Assembly (NCBI GenBank): GCA_947586185.1
Contig: CANPXN010000002.1
Coordinates: forward strand, 62,001 to 126,000
Direction of reading: 5' to 3'
DNA from: an uncultured Clostridia bacterium
GTDB taxonomy: Bacteria; Bacillota; Clostridia; Oscillospirales; Ruminococcaceae
Length of the DNA: 64,000 bases
Positions 16,579-26,057 of this stretch are shown piece after piece. How positions within the stretch are numbered: position 1 is the stretch's first letter; the number at the start of each line of letters is the position of its first letter. Both the position numbers and the translations under genes were made by a program. Below the pieces are notes generated by a model. The model ran no database searches, had not been told where the DNA came from, and saw only the letters and a program-made list of their open reading frames with translations.

Positions 16579-16752
16579 TATAACTTGTCTCTATAAGAAA
16601 TATGTGCGGATTTTCGAGTATAATTTTGTTGCAGACAGGCTGTCGCACCAATTACGCTTTCTTTGGTGGCCTGGAAAGTATTTTTAACGCAGTCTCGGCA
16701 GAATTTGCCGAAAAGACGTACGCAGATGCTTGTGAAGACAAGTTCTTGTTAT
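16579..16752. repeat. inverted-repeat element, gaagacaagt family (longest copy)
   Basis: The element has AACTTGTCT...TATAAG at the left and CTTGTGAAGACAAGTT at the right as imperfect terminal inverted repeats around about 140 bases. Related ends occur at 34247-34284, 41731-41755 and 47211-47273. No coding frame inside is convincing. Confidence 0.6.
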
Positions 16753-16757
16753 GTAAA

Positions 16758-17801
16758 TCAAAGCTTTACTGTAACAATAAATCCGTCCTCATTGTTTCCA
16801 GAAACGGTATAGTCCTTATTTGACGGAACAGGTATTTCGGTATCCCCTGAAGCGTCGGAAGCCACATAATAAATTTCATACTTCTCATCGTCAGCAGTTA
16901 CAGAAAGGGTCTGTTCACCGTACTTATAATCCTTGAGCATATCTATATATTCCTCAAGGCACAAATTGTTTTCTGTAATATAATAAGCATGCGGTACGCC
17001 TACATATCTGAACTGATGGGTACTTGCGTCATATCCGGTTTTGTCTTCCTTACCCTTAGGATATCTTGTAATAAAGCCATAGCTTGCACAGTTATCGGCG
17101 ATCCATGCATAATCTCCGGAATTAGTGTAGTAATATGAATTCTGTCCGGCAGGGAAAATGCCAAGATCAAAACTCAGACCTGTGTGATACTCTGCAAAGC
17201 CGCCCTTGACATCGGAGGAACCGGAATTATAAAGTCCATCCTGATATTCCTTTGTTCTGTAAGCAGAAATAACCATAAGGTCAGTATTCTTCTTTTCACC
17301 ATAAAATGCGTCCATCATACTGTTGAGCTGGTCAACGACCTCCTTACGGAGCATTGTCTCCATATCCTTGACCTGATAACTTTCAGTCTTTGTACTATAG
17401 ATTGAAACAAGATCATCGCTGTCGCTTTCATCAGCCGGGAACTGATATTCATTATCCTTATTTACAACGATAAGGTCTCCGGAAAATACATCGTTAGGTA
17501 TAGCGTTTAAAGTAGTATACTCAGTTTCTCCGGCTTCGCTTTCTGATTTTTTTTCTTCTTTTGAGCTTTCATCCTTCTTTTTTTTATCGGAATCACCTTT
17601 TGAATCCTTTTTACTGCTTTTATCATCCTTCACCGCCGCCTGTGATGAGGAGGCTTTGCTTGATGTGCTTTCACTGTCATCCTTTTTACTGCATGAATTA
17701 ATGCAGGAAGCAAGCAATACAATAAGAACAATAAAGATAACAGCTACAACTGCAATACGGTCATATCTGATTTTTGGTTTTCTTTTTCTTTGAGCGCTCA
17801 T
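16758..17801 (-). CDS. VanY/M15-like membrane-anchored protein, zinc site apparently lost
   Basis: This 347-residue protein has an N-terminal membrane anchor (about residues 16-36), a Ser/Lys/Glu-rich linker (about 38-92) and an extracellular domain like M15B D,D-carboxypeptidases (VanY). It has VISAYRTKEYQ, the motif AEYHTGLSFDLG and the end RYVGVPHAYYI. Active VanY enzymes need S-x-H-x-x-G-x-A-x-D and E-P-W-H. Here the first His position holds Tyr, and the E-P-W-H position reads S-T-H-Q, so most zinc and catalytic residues seem replaced. It may bind rather than cut peptidoglycan. The gene is monocistronic. Confidence 0.82.
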   Translation of the reverse strand: MSAQRKRKPKIRYDRIAVVAVIFIVLIVLLASCINSCSKKDDSESTSSKASSSQAAVKDDKSSKKDSKGDSDKKKKDESSKEEKKSESEAGETEYTTLNAIPNDVFSGDLIVVNKDNEYQFPADESDSDDLVSIYSTKTESYQVKDMETMLRKEVVDQLNSMMDAFYGEKKNTDLMVISAYRTKEYQDGLYNSGSSDVKGGFAEYHTGLSFDLGIFPAGQNSYYYTNSGDYAWIADNCASYGFITRYPKGKEDKTGYDASTHQFRYVGVPHAYYITENNLCLEEYIDMLKDYKYGEQTLSVTADDEKYEIYYVASDASGDTEIPVPSNKDYTVSGNNEDGFIVTVKL

Positions 17802-17997
17802 GTTTTGTTAAATCGTCCTTTCAAAAATTAATTCACTAATAAGTTTATAATATCATATTTTTCACCAAAAGTAAACACCATTCTTACTAAAAAGACAATT
17901 ATTAATTAAGAATCCCGTAACCGTTAATTCAATTAACAGTTATACCAATGTAATTGTTGAATAAAGTGTACAGAATAGATAAATTGATAAATTAAGG

Positions 17998-18026
17998 TTG
18001 ACAACAAGGGATTTTTAGTGTATTAT
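17998..18026 (+). promoter_or_regulatory. sigma-A promoter for glnN
   Basis: A perfect TTGACA (17998-18003), a 17-base spacer and TATTAT (18021-18026). Transcription would start near 18033, just before the attenuator structure. Confidence 0.85.
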
Positions 18027-18050
18027 GAATACATCAAAAAAAATAAAATA

Positions 18051-18107
18051 TTGAAACAATGGCGTTTCAACTCTTTAGTGCTTATGTGCTGAGTTGAAAC
18101 GCTTTTT
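18051..18107 (+). promoter_or_regulatory. attenuator-like leader of glnN with an ANTAR-type hexaloop
   Basis: TTGAAAC (18051-18057) and GTTTCAA (18064-18070) form a 7-bp stem around the hexaloop AATGGC, with A at loop position 1 and G at position 4. The downstream arm also belongs to a 12-bp terminator stem (18062-18073 with 18091-18102) followed by TTTTT. The two hairpins exclude each other. Confidence 0.72.
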
Positions 18108-18129
18108 ATTTTAAAGGAGGATTTTTAAT

Positions 18130-20235
18130 ATGTCAGATCAGGTTCAGAATCAGACAGTGGCAGATTATTTTGGCTGTAACGTTTTCAGCGATACAGTAAT
18201 GAGGGACAGACTTCCTAAGAATGTTTATAAATCTGTAATGAAAACAAAGAAGTTCGGTGTTCCCCTTGAAAGCGATGTGGCAGATGTAGTTGCCAACGCA
18301 ATGAAGGATTGGGCAATCGAAAAGGGTGCAACCCATTATACACACTGGTTTCATCCTATGACAGGTGTTACCGCCGAAAAGCATGATGCTTTTATCACTC
18401 CTACAGGCGATGGTCACGTTATCCTTGAATTTTCAGGCAAGGAGCTTGTAAAGGGTGAGCCTGACGCTTCTTCATTCCCATCAGGCGGTTTGAGGGCTAC
18501 ATTTGAGGCAAGAGGCTATACAGCATGGGACCCTACTTCAAATGCTTTCGTTAAGGATGATTCATTATACATACCTACAGCATTCTGCTCATATACAGGA
18601 GAGATTCTTGATAAGAAAACTCCGCTTCTCCGTTCAATGGAGGCTGTAAACGAGCAGGCACTGAGAATTTTAAGACTTTTCGGTAACGATAAGGCTACAA
18701 GAGTTTCCACTACAGTAGGTCCTGAACAGGAATACTTCCTTGTTGACAAAAAATATTACGACCAGCGTAAGGACCTTATTTTAACAGGCAGAACCCTTTT
18801 CGGCGCAATGCCTCCTAAGGGACAGGAGCTTGAAGATCACTATTTCGGAAACATCAAGCAGAGAGTTTCAGATTATATGAAGGACCTTGACAGCGAGCTT
18901 TGGAAGCTTGGTATCTATGCTAAAACAAAGCATAACGAGGTTGCTCCGGCACAGCATGAGCTGGCTCCAGTATTCACAACCTCCAATATCGCCTCCGACC
19001 ACAATCAGCTGACAATGGAGATCATGAAAAAGGTCGCTTTAAAACACGGTCTTGTATGTCTTCTCCACGAAAAGCCGTTTGCAGGCGTTAACGGTTCTGG
19101 TAAGCACAACAACTGGTCGATTTCTTCAAACGACGGTCAGAATCTTCTTGACCCGGGCAAAACTCCGCAGGACAACATGCAGTTCCTCACATTCCTTTGT
19201 GCGATCATCAAGGGCGTTCATGAATATGCTCCGCTGCTGAGAATTTCAGCTGCTTCTGCCGGAAACGATCATAGACTTGGCGCTAATGAAGCTCCTCCGG
19301 CTGTAGTTTCAATGTTTATCGGTGAAGAACTTCAGTCCGTTCTGGACGCTATCGAAAACGGTACAGCCGTTGAGAAAAATTCATCCAATGTATTTGAGAT
19401 CGGCGTTGACGCTCTGCCAAACTTCCCAAAGGATGCAACTGACAGAAACAGAACATCCCCATTTGCTTTCACAGGCAATAAGTTTGAATTTAGAATGCTT
19501 GGTTCTGCTGATTCTATTTCCTGTACAAATGTTATGATGAACACTATTGTTGCTCAGGAGCTTTGTGAATTTGCAGATGAGCTTGAAAAAGCTGACAACT
19601 TCAAGAAAGCTCTCAAAAACCTCCTTGTAAAAACAATCAAAGAGCACAAGGCTATCATCTTCAACGGTAACGGCTATTCCGATGAATGGCTTGAAGAAGC
19701 TGCGAGAAGAGGCCTCCCGAACCTTGTTTCAACTGTTGACGCTCTTCCTCATTATCTTGATGAAAAGAATGTTGCAATGTTTGAAAAATTCAAGGTTTAT
19801 ACAAAGACTGAAATTGCTTCAAGAACAGAAATTCTTCTTGAAAACTACAGCAAGGTTATCAATATCGAAGCACTTACTATGCTTGATATGTCAAAGAAGC
19901 TCATTCTTCCTGCTGCAATTGAATATACAAAGGAAATTAGCGATGCTGTTGCTTCAAAGAAGGCTATTGATCTTGACACAGCTGTTGAAACAAAGATCGC
20001 AGAAAAGCTTTCATGTCTTACTGCTTCACTTTACGAAGCGATTAATACTCTTGATGAAAAGAGAATCAATTCCAAAAATCACGAAGACAGTGCAGAGACA
20101 TTGGCAAGATACTACAGAGATGAGGTGTTCTCATCAATGCAGAGTTTAAGAGCAATTGCTGATGAGCTTGAAATGACTGTTTCTTCAAAGGTATGGCCAA
20201 TTCCTACATACTCAGAGCTTCTCTATACGGTTTGA
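18130..20235 (+). CDS. glnA: glutamine synthetase type III (GlnN class)
   Basis: This 701-residue enzyme makes glutamine from glutamate, ammonia and ATP. The length and motifs are those of the large GSIII class found in Bacteroidetes, cyanobacteria and many Clostridia. It has [11 protein letters not shown] near residues 197-207, [15 protein letters not shown] near 266-280, the [10 protein letters not shown] metal/ATP loop near 322-331, and the [16 protein letters not shown] region near 375-390. AAAGGAGG lies 11 bases before the ATG. The leader structure suggests control by nitrogen status through transcription attenuation. It is monocistronic with a strong terminator. Confidence 0.97.
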   Translation: MSDQVQNQTVADYFGCNVFSDTVMRDRLPKNVYKSVMKTKKFGVPLESDVADVVANAMKDWAIEKGATHYTHWFHPMTGVTAEKHDAFITPTGDGHVILEFSGKELVKGEPDASSFPSGGLRATFEARGYTAWDPTSNAFVKDDSLYIPTAFCSYTGEILDKKTPLLRSMEAVNEQALRILRLFGNDKATRVSTTVGPEQEYFLVDKKYYDQRKDLILTGRTLFGAMPPKGQELEDHYFGNIKQRVSDYMKDLDSELWKLGIYAKTKHNEVAPAQHELAPVFTTSNIASDHNQLTMEIMKKVALKHGLVCLLHEKPFAGVNGSGKHNNWSISSNDGQNLLDPGKTPQDNMQFLTFLCAIIKGVHEYAPLLRISAASAGNDHRLGANEAPPAVVSMFIGEELQSVLDAIENGTAVEKNSSNVFEIGVDALPNFPKDATDRNRTSPFAFTGNKFEFRMLGSADSISCTNVMMNTIVAQELCEFADELEKADNFKKALKNLLVKTIKEHKAIIFNGNGYSDEWLEEAARRGLPNLVSTVDALPHYLDEKNVAMFEKFKVYTKTEIASRTEILLENYSKVINIEALTMLDMSKKLILPAAIEYTKEISDAVASKKAIDLDTAVETKIAEKLSCLTASLYEAINTLDEKRINSKNHEDSAETLARYYRDEVFSSMQSLRAIADELEMTVSSKVWPIPTYSELLYTV

Positions 20236-20269
20236 TAATTCCTATCCTTCATAAATATATATCACAGCG

Positions 20270-20299
20270 GCGGATGCAGTAAAATGCATCCGCTGTTTG
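20270..20299 (+). terminator. terminator of glnN
   Basis: A perfect 9-bp stem (20270-20278 with 20285-20293), loop of 6, followed by TGTTTGTGTTT. Confidence 0.85.
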
Positions 20300-20515
20300 T
20301 GTTTATTTGCCTATTTTGTATAAAAAAGGACGGCTCAAATGTATATCGCAAACTCAATTATTTATTTTTCATATTCATTTCTATAGCTTTGATTGTTGTC
20401 ACTCTGTTGCTGATAATTTTTCACCAGCGGTTTTTGAAACTAATCTTTAATTTCTTTTACAGTTTTTTTGTTTACTTTATTGGCATTGTTCCACCTTAAC
20501 ATACCGTCAAAAGTA
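20300..20515. other. AT-rich spacer before the sensor-kinase block
   Basis: This T-rich stretch carries a hydrophobic open frame (from 20284) that begins inside the glnN terminator and has no ribosome binding site. I see no other structure in it. Confidence 0.5.
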
Positions 20516-20545
20516 TTGACATTATGGCACATAATGATTTATAAT
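20516..20545 (+). promoter_or_regulatory. promoter of the sensor-kinase block
   Basis: A perfect TTGACA (20516-20521), an 18-base spacer and a perfect TATAAT (20540-20545), 11 bases before the first ATG at 20557. Confidence 0.8.
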
Positions 20546-20556
20546 AGATATGTATT

Positions 20557-20808
20557 ATGGAAGGTGTGCCCGGTGAAAAAAACATATCCATGAGCATAAA
20601 AGTCAGTGAGGGTGAGCTGGAAATGTTTAAGCGCAACGTAAAGCTTTTTTCCTACTCGTTCTATAGTGAATTTGTTTGTAGAACAGCCTTAATTGGAGCT
20701 ACAAAAGTTATGAAGGAAACCAAGCAGGAATCCTGTCTTGAGTGTTGGAATGTCCCGAGGCAGCGCCCTGCGCTGAAAAAAGTTGGGAGGCTGACAAATG
20801 AATATTAA
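20557..20808 (+). CDS. small ribbon-helix-helix-like protein
   Basis: This is an 83-residue protein. Residues about 10-52 (ISMSIKVSEGELEMFKRNVK, then YSFYSEFVCRTALIGATKV) have the strand-helix-helix pattern of ribbon-helix-helix proteins such as MobC/CopG relatives, with S-E-F-V-R as the usual second-helix start. The C-terminal 30 residues, with CLECW and RQRPALKK, look unstructured. The frame overlaps the start of the next kinase gene by 11 bases, suggesting translational coupling. RHH proteins of this kind are common on mobile elements. The assignment is by pattern only. The start may be the internal ATG 20590. Confidence 0.55.
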   Translation: MEGVPGEKNISMSIKVSEGELEMFKRNVKLFSYSFYSEFVCRTALIGATKVMKETKQESCLECWNVPRQRPALKKVGRLTNEY

Positions 20809-23476
20809 TTATGAGAACAATATATATATCATAGATCGAAATTTTCACCTTGTGGAATTTGACAAGGCGGTGGTGAATCGCTATCCGGGAATCAAAGTGG
20901 GCGATCTGTGCTACCGAGCCGTAATGAATCGGGACGCTCCTTGTGCCCATTGCCCAATTGCGGACTGCTCGGACAGTCTTTCCGTGGTGTATTACGATTC
21001 CTTCTATGATGGGTTTGTGGAGGCAGCTTTTTGCGAGCTGACCGGTGGAAAGTTCTGTGTGACACGCCACAGGGTGGGCGTGGAGAGCGAGCACATGAAG
21101 AAGCAGATCGAGCGCTCCATCGGCTTCTTTGACGCTTACAGCCATGTGTTTGTATCTACATATTATGTGGAGTTTTCCTCGGGCACCTATTCGGTGTTCA
21201 GTCGTGAAAATTTTTTTGATGAGCGATACAGTCAGGACAACCGCTGGGAGCAGTTTGACGACTATATACTCAACTTTATCCACAAGGACGATCAGGAAAA
21301 GCTTTTTCATGCCAGCCGTATCGGGACAATGCGGGAACGGCTTAAAACAGAAATCCGATACTCGGTGGTAGTTCGAGAGTTTTCAGAAAAGGGCATGCGA
21401 TGGCTGCGCTTCGAGGTGAACCGTGGAGTTGACAACGACCATGCGGCGGTCAGTTTTATGGATATCTCCGAGGAGAAAGAGACGAAAATCAAGCTGGAGC
21501 AGATGGATATTGTCAAAGCGCTTAGCCGTGATTTTACAGAAATCACCCAGGTTGATTTGGAGAAAAACACGTCCGTCGCTTTTAAGTCGCGCGGCGAGAT
21601 GGTCGATGATGACCGTAGAAAAGTCTATCCATATGATCAGACCTGGGCATGGATCATCGAAAAATATGTGCATCCGGCGGATCGGGAGGCGTTTCAAAAG
21701 AAGGTATCTGCTGCGGCGATCGAATCTGCACTTAAAGATACAGATGCGATGGTTATTCCCTTTAGGGCGATGATGGATGGCGAAGTACATTACTATCAGG
21801 TGAAGTTTGTTATTGCGGGCAGCAATAGACGGCATCTGATCCTGGGCATCCGTAACGCTGATGTGGAAGTCAGGGAGGAGGAAGAAAGAAGAAAGGTTCT
21901 ACAGGATGCACTGGCTGCTGCGGAGCATGCGAACAGAGCCAAGACCACCTTCCTCAACAGCATGTCCCACGATATCCGTACACCAATGAACGCCATTATC
22001 GGTTTCACCGCCCTTGCGGCGACGCATATTGACAACAAAAAGCAGGTTGCGGACTATCTTGGGAAGATATCCGTGTCCAGTGAACATCTGCTCTCTCTTA
22101 TCAACGATGTTCTTGACATGAGCCGAATTGAGAGCGGCAAGGTCAAGCTTGAGGAGAGAGAGATGCACCTGCCGGATGTCATTCACGATCTTAGAACTAT
22201 TATTCAGGCCAACGTGCATGCAAAGCAGCTTGAGCTCTTCATTGATACTGTTGACGTGGTTCATGAGGATATCATTTGCGACAAGCTGCGTTTGAACCAA
22301 GTTCTGCTTAACCTCGTCAGCAACGCCGTGAAGTTTACAAAGCCGGGAGGCATGCTAAGTATACGTGTGATCGAGAAAGCTGACGCACCTAACGGATACG
22401 CCAACTACATGTTCCGGGTAAAGGATTCCGGTATCGGTATGAGCAAGGAGTTTAAAAAGCACATCTTCGAGGCATTTGCCCGAGAGGAGACATCCACTGT
22501 CAGTGGCATTCAGGGCGCCGGCCTCGGAATGGCTATTACGAAGAATATTGTGGACATGATGGGCGGAACCATAACCGTTGAGAGTGAGATCGGCAAGGGA
22601 TCGGAGTTTACTGTCTGCTTGCAGTTTCGCATTAGCGGAAATTCCCCACAGTATGAACAGATACCTAAGCTTGCAGGGCTGCACGCACTTGTCGCTGACG
22701 ATGATTTCAACACCTGTGCGAGCGTTACACGAATGCTCGGAAAGATCGGTATGCGTGCAGAATGGACCACGTCCGGTAAGGAGGCCATTCTTCGTGCACA
22801 GCTTGCCCTTGAAAACGACGATGAATTCAGCGTATACATAATCGACTGGATAATGCCGGACATGAATGGGCTTGAGACTGTTCGGCGCATTCGGGCGATC
22901 ATCGGCGACAGCACGCCAATCATCATTCTGACCGCCTACGACTGGACGGATCTTGAAGAGGAGGCGCATGAGGCAGGCGTTACGGCATTCTGTTCAAAGC
23001 CGCTGTTCATGTCGGAGCTTCGGGAGGCTCTTTTGAAGCCGTTCGGGAATAAAGAAGCGGCAGAGACGACGGAGAAACTGATCGACGAGGCCCTTGTGGG
23101 TAAAAGAATCCTTTTGGTGGAGGACAACGAGCTGAATCAGGAGATTGCGGCGACCATTCTGGAGGAGCAAGGATTCTTGGTTGATCTGGCCGGAGACGGA
23201 ACCGAAGCCGTTGAGAAAATGGAGACGGCGGACGCAGGTTACTACGATATAATCCTAATGGACATACAGATGCCGCATATGGACGGATATGAGGCAACGC
23301 GCCGAATCCGTGCTCTGGAGGACAGAGACAAGGCGAGTATACCTATTTATGCGGTGACTGCAAACGCTTTTGAAGAGGATCGGCAGAAGGCGTTGGACGC
23401 CGGTCTGAACGGTCATATTGCAAAACCGATCGACATTGCAAATCTTATGACGGTTTTGAAAGGAGCGTTAAAATGA
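20798..23476 (+). CDS. cytosolic hybrid sensor histidine kinase with two receiver domains
   Basis: This is an 892-residue protein without membrane segments. Residues 1-120 form a PAS-like domain with a cysteine motif (C36, C46, C49, C54 in LCYR...CAHCPIADC); more PAS-like modules follow to about 360. HisKA has the phospho-acceptor His391 in SMSHDIRTPMNAI, and HATPase has NQVLLNLVSNAVKF and DSGIGM. Two receivers follow, with Asp683 (IIDWIMPDMNG) and Asp822 (LMDIQMPHMDG). No DNA-binding output exists, so phosphate must pass to another protein. GGGAGG precedes the ATG. Codon use (many CGG, GCG, GGC) differs sharply from the flanking genes, suggesting transfer. Confidence 0.92.
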   Translation: MNINYENNIYIIDRNFHLVEFDKAVVNRYPGIKVGDLCYRAVMNRDAPCAHCPIADCSDSLSVVYYDSFYDGFVEAAFCELTGGKFCVTRHRVGVESEHMKKQIERSIGFFDAYSHVFVSTYYVEFSSGTYSVFSRENFFDERYSQDNRWEQFDDYILNFIHKDDQEKLFHASRIGTMRERLKTEIRYSVVVREFSEKGMRWLRFEVNRGVDNDHAAVSFMDISEEKETKIKLEQMDIVKALSRDFTEITQVDLEKNTSVAFKSRGEMVDDDRRKVYPYDQTWAWIIEKYVHPADREAFQKKVSAAAIESALKDTDAMVIPFRAMMDGEVHYYQVKFVIAGSNRRHLILGIRNADVEVREEEERRKVLQDALAAAEHANRAKTTFLNSMSHDIRTPMNAIIGFTALAATHIDNKKQVADYLGKISVSSEHLLSLINDVLDMSRIESGKVKLEEREMHLPDVIHDLRTIIQANVHAKQLELFIDTVDVVHEDIICDKLRLNQVLLNLVSNAVKFTKPGGMLSIRVIEKADAPNGYANYMFRVKDSGIGMSKEFKKHIFEAFAREETSTVSGIQGAGLGMAITKNIVDMMGGTITVESEIGKGSEFTVCLQFRISGNSPQYEQIPKLAGLHALVADDDFNTCASVTRMLGKIGMRAEWTTSGKEAILRAQLALENDDEFSVYIIDWIMPDMNGLETVRRIRAIIGDSTPIIILTAYDWTDLEEEAHEAGVTAFCSKPLFMSELREALLKPFGNKEAAETTEKLIDEALVGKRILLVEDNELNQEIAATILEEQGFLVDLAGDGTEAVEKMETADAGYYDIILMDIQMPHMDGYEATRRIRALEDRDKASIPIYAVTANAFEEDRQKALDAGLNGHIAKPIDIANLMTVLKGALK

Positions 23477-23505
23477 CGAAAATTTTAGTGGTGGAAAAAC
23501 AATGA
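23473..23505 (+). pseudogene. 10-residue stub of a response-regulator start
   Basis: The ATG overlaps the kinase stop (ATGA) and its own stop overlaps the next kinase start (ATGA). The peptide MTKILVVEKQ matches the first strand of a receiver domain (typically MTKILVVEDE), then ends. It looks like what remains after an internal deletion that fused the next gene, but it might also serve as a coupling peptide. Confidence 0.5.
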
Positions 23506-26057
23506 AGTACAAAATAAAACATTTTTTGATCGGTAGTCTGGCTGCTGTGTGTATCGTTGCTTTTACGGCACTGTCAGCTTATCTGAACCGTCAAAATGAA
23601 CAGGCCGTCACTCAGTTGGGCAACATATACATGTCCAATATCAACGATCGTATTTCCAAGCATTTCGATGCCATCAGTGATCAATGCCTGATCCCGATGA
23701 CAACATTTGCTGAAAATATTCCTCCAATGTGCGAGAGCAACAAGGAGGAATATTGCAAGTGGATGACCTATTATGGGCATAGTAGGGACTACGAGTCCGT
23801 AAGCTGGTGTGATGACGAGGGAAACCTTGAGACAATCTACGGAGACCCCCTCCAGTACTCCGGACCTCCAAAATTTCTGGAGACGTTTAAAAATGGGGAT
23901 GGACGGGTTGCCGTCGGCTATAACGGCTCCGGGGAACAGGTGGTGCTGATGTGCGCGCCTGTCAGCCTCAGTATTCCGGGTATGGAGGACTGCGTCGCCA
24001 TGATCGGCGAGCTGCCTATCAGCTATTTGTCCAATATCCTCTCCTTAGAGGACGAGAAGTCCCTTGTATATTCCTTGGTCATACGCAAGGACGGCACTTT
24101 CGTGGTGCGCAATTCCGCTGCAGTGCGGGACAATTATTTCGACCTTGTTCGTGCCTTATATAAGGAGACGAACGGTTTGTCTCCGGAGGAATACATTACT
24201 GAGCTTGAGGCTGCTATGAAAGCCGGCAAGGATTACTCCACCATGATTCAGGTCGACGGTGTGCGGCAGCATATGTATGCATCCAGCCTGCCTAACAGTG
24301 TGTGGTATCTGGTTACACTTATGCCATACGGTGCGCTGAATGAATCGGTGGAGAGTCTTGGAACGAGCTCCATTGTCTCCTTTATGATAGTCTGCACAGT
24401 TATTCTGCTGGCTCTGATTGCCATGTTCCTGTGGTATTTTAATCTTAACCGGGCGCAGATGAAGGAACTTGAGGAGGCCAAGTATCAGGCTGAGGAGGCC
24501 AGACAGGAGGCTGAAATTGCCAGCAAGTCAAAGGGAGAGTTCCTATCAAATATGAGCCACGATATCAGAACGCCTATGAACGCCATAGTGGGCATGACGG
24601 CTATCGCTACGGCACACATTGATGATCCGCAGCAGGTACAGAACTGCCTGAAAAAAATCACTATGTCAAGCAGGCACCTGTTGGGTCTGATCAACGACGT
24701 GCTGGATATGTCCAAGATCGAGAGTGGCAAGATGACGCTCAATGAGGAGCTTGTATCCCTTCGGGAGATCATGGAGAGTATCGTGAGCATCGTGCAGCCT
24801 CAGGTAAAGGCAAAGCATCAGAAATTCAACATCTCCATTTTCGATATCCTCTCGGAGAACGTGCATTGTGATAGCGTGCGCCTTAATCAGGTGATGCTGA
24901 ATCTGCTTTCAAACGCTATCAAGTTTACACCGGAGAACGGTTCGATTGAGGTATCCATCTACGAGGAAAAATCACCTAAGGGAGAGGAGTATGTCCGCAT
25001 ACGTATCCAGGTGAAAGATAGCGGTATCGGAATGTCAGAGGAATTCCGTCAGCATATCTTTGAATCCTTTGCCCGTGAGGACAATAAGCGCATTCACCGT
25101 ACCGAGGGTACCGGTCTTGGCATGGCCATCACCAAGCACATTGTGGACGCCATGAATGGCGAGATCACAGTGCAAAGCCAGCAGGGCGTGGGCACAGAGT
25201 TCCAGGTGATTTTGGATTTGATGCGTGCGGAAGAGCGAGTTGAGGACATGGTTCTGCCTGACTGGATCATGCTGGTGGTGGATGACGACCAGCAGCTCTG
25301 TGAGAGCACCGTCGATTCTCTGCGCTCAATCGGCATCCGGGCAGAGTATGTGCTGGACGGCGAGGAGGCTGTAAAAATGGCTGCCAAGCATCATAGGGCG
25401 CATAATGATTATCATGTTATTCTGTTGGACTGGAAGCTGCCGGAAATGGATGGCATTCAGACCGCACGGGAGTTGCGCAGGCAGCTGGGCGATGATGTAC
25501 CTATCTTGTTGATGTCCGCCTATGACTGGAGCGAAATTGAGGATGAGGCTCGGGCAGCGGGAATCAGCGGCTTCCTTATGAAGCCTTTGTTCCGTTCAAC
25601 TCTGTTCTATGGCTTAAAGCCTTATGTAGGTGCCGAGGATGTTCAACCAGTTGAGGAGAAAAACAAGATTCAATTCTCCAACAGACGTGTTCTGATTGCG
25701 GAGGACAATGAATTGAATTGGGAAATTGCCTATGAGTTGCTTCACGATCTTGGCCTTGAGCTGGAGTGGGCGGAAAACGGCGAGGTTTGTGCGGATATGT
25801 TCAGGCGCTCAGATACCGGATACTATGATGCAATCCTGATGGACATAAGAATGCCTATTATGAACGGTTACGAAGCGACTGATGCGATCAGAGCTATGAA
25901 TCGTCCGGATGCTGCAATACCTATTATCGCAATGACGGCGGATGCGTATTCCGATGATATTCAGAAGTGCCTGAGTCATGGCATGAACGCCCATGTGGCT
26001 AAGCCTATTGACATTGATGAGATCGCCCGCAGCCTGAAAAAGTATATGAATGATTGA
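23502..26057 (+). CDS. membrane hybrid sensor histidine kinase with extracellular Cache-like domain and two receivers
   Basis: This is an 851-residue protein. Membrane segment 1 is at about residues 7-27 and segment 2 at about 289-313. Between them is an extracellular domain of about 260 residues of Cache type (VVRNSAAVRDNYFDLV, MYASSLPNSVWYLVTLMPYG). A short coiled coil follows, then HisKA (His353 in NMSHDIRTPMNAI), HATPase (LNQVMLNLLSNAIKF), receiver 1 (Asp643 in LLDWKLPEMDG) and receiver 2 (Asp781 in LMDIRMPIMNG). It shares its domain order and GC-rich codon use with the preceding kinase, so the two probably arrived as a pair and may detect an external and an internal signal. Confidence 0.92.
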   Translation: MKYKIKHFLIGSLAAVCIVAFTALSAYLNRQNEQAVTQLGNIYMSNINDRISKHFDAISDQCLIPMTTFAENIPPMCESNKEEYCKWMTYYGHSRDYESVSWCDDEGNLETIYGDPLQYSGPPKFLETFKNGDGRVAVGYNGSGEQVVLMCAPVSLSIPGMEDCVAMIGELPISYLSNILSLEDEKSLVYSLVIRKDGTFVVRNSAAVRDNYFDLVRALYKETNGLSPEEYITELEAAMKAGKDYSTMIQVDGVRQHMYASSLPNSVWYLVTLMPYGALNESVESLGTSSIVSFMIVCTVILLALIAMFLWYFNLNRAQMKELEEAKYQAEEARQEAEIASKSKGEFLSNMSHDIRTPMNAIVGMTAIATAHIDDPQQVQNCLKKITMSSRHLLGLINDVLDMSKIESGKMTLNEELVSLREIMESIVSIVQPQVKAKHQKFNISIFDILSENVHCDSVRLNQVMLNLLSNAIKFTPENGSIEVSIYEEKSPKGEEYVRIRIQVKDSGIGMSEEFRQHIFESFAREDNKRIHRTEGTGLGMAITKHIVDAMNGEITVQSQQGVGTEFQVILDLMRAEERVEDMVLPDWIMLVVDDDQQLCESTVDSLRSIGIRAEYVLDGEEAVKMAAKHHRAHNDYHVILLDWKLPEMDGIQTARELRRQLGDDVPILLMSAYDWSEIEDEARAAGISGFLMKPLFRSTLFYGLKPYVGAEDVQPVEEKNKIQFSNRRVLIAEDNELNWEIAYELLHDLGLELEWAENGEVCADMFRRSDTGYYDAILMDIRMPIMNGYEATDAIRAMNRPDAAIPIIAMTADAYSDDIQKCLSHGMNAHVAKPIDIDEIARSLKKYMND

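Noticed and set aside
16602..16823. 73-codon plus-strand frame between the amidase and the VanY-like gene
   Set aside because: It lies in the repeat element, lacks a ribosome binding site and runs over the end of the convergent VanY-like gene.
20284..20499. Hydrophobic 71-codon frame after glnN
   Set aside because: The start codon is inside the terminator hairpin and there is no ribosome binding site. Its hydrophobicity comes from T-rich DNA.
22355..22969. Long open frame on the minus strand inside the first hybrid kinase gene
   Set aside because: It is antisense to a clear HATPase/receiver coding region. GC-rich codons in the real gene create the open frame, and it has no ribosome binding site or recognisable domain.
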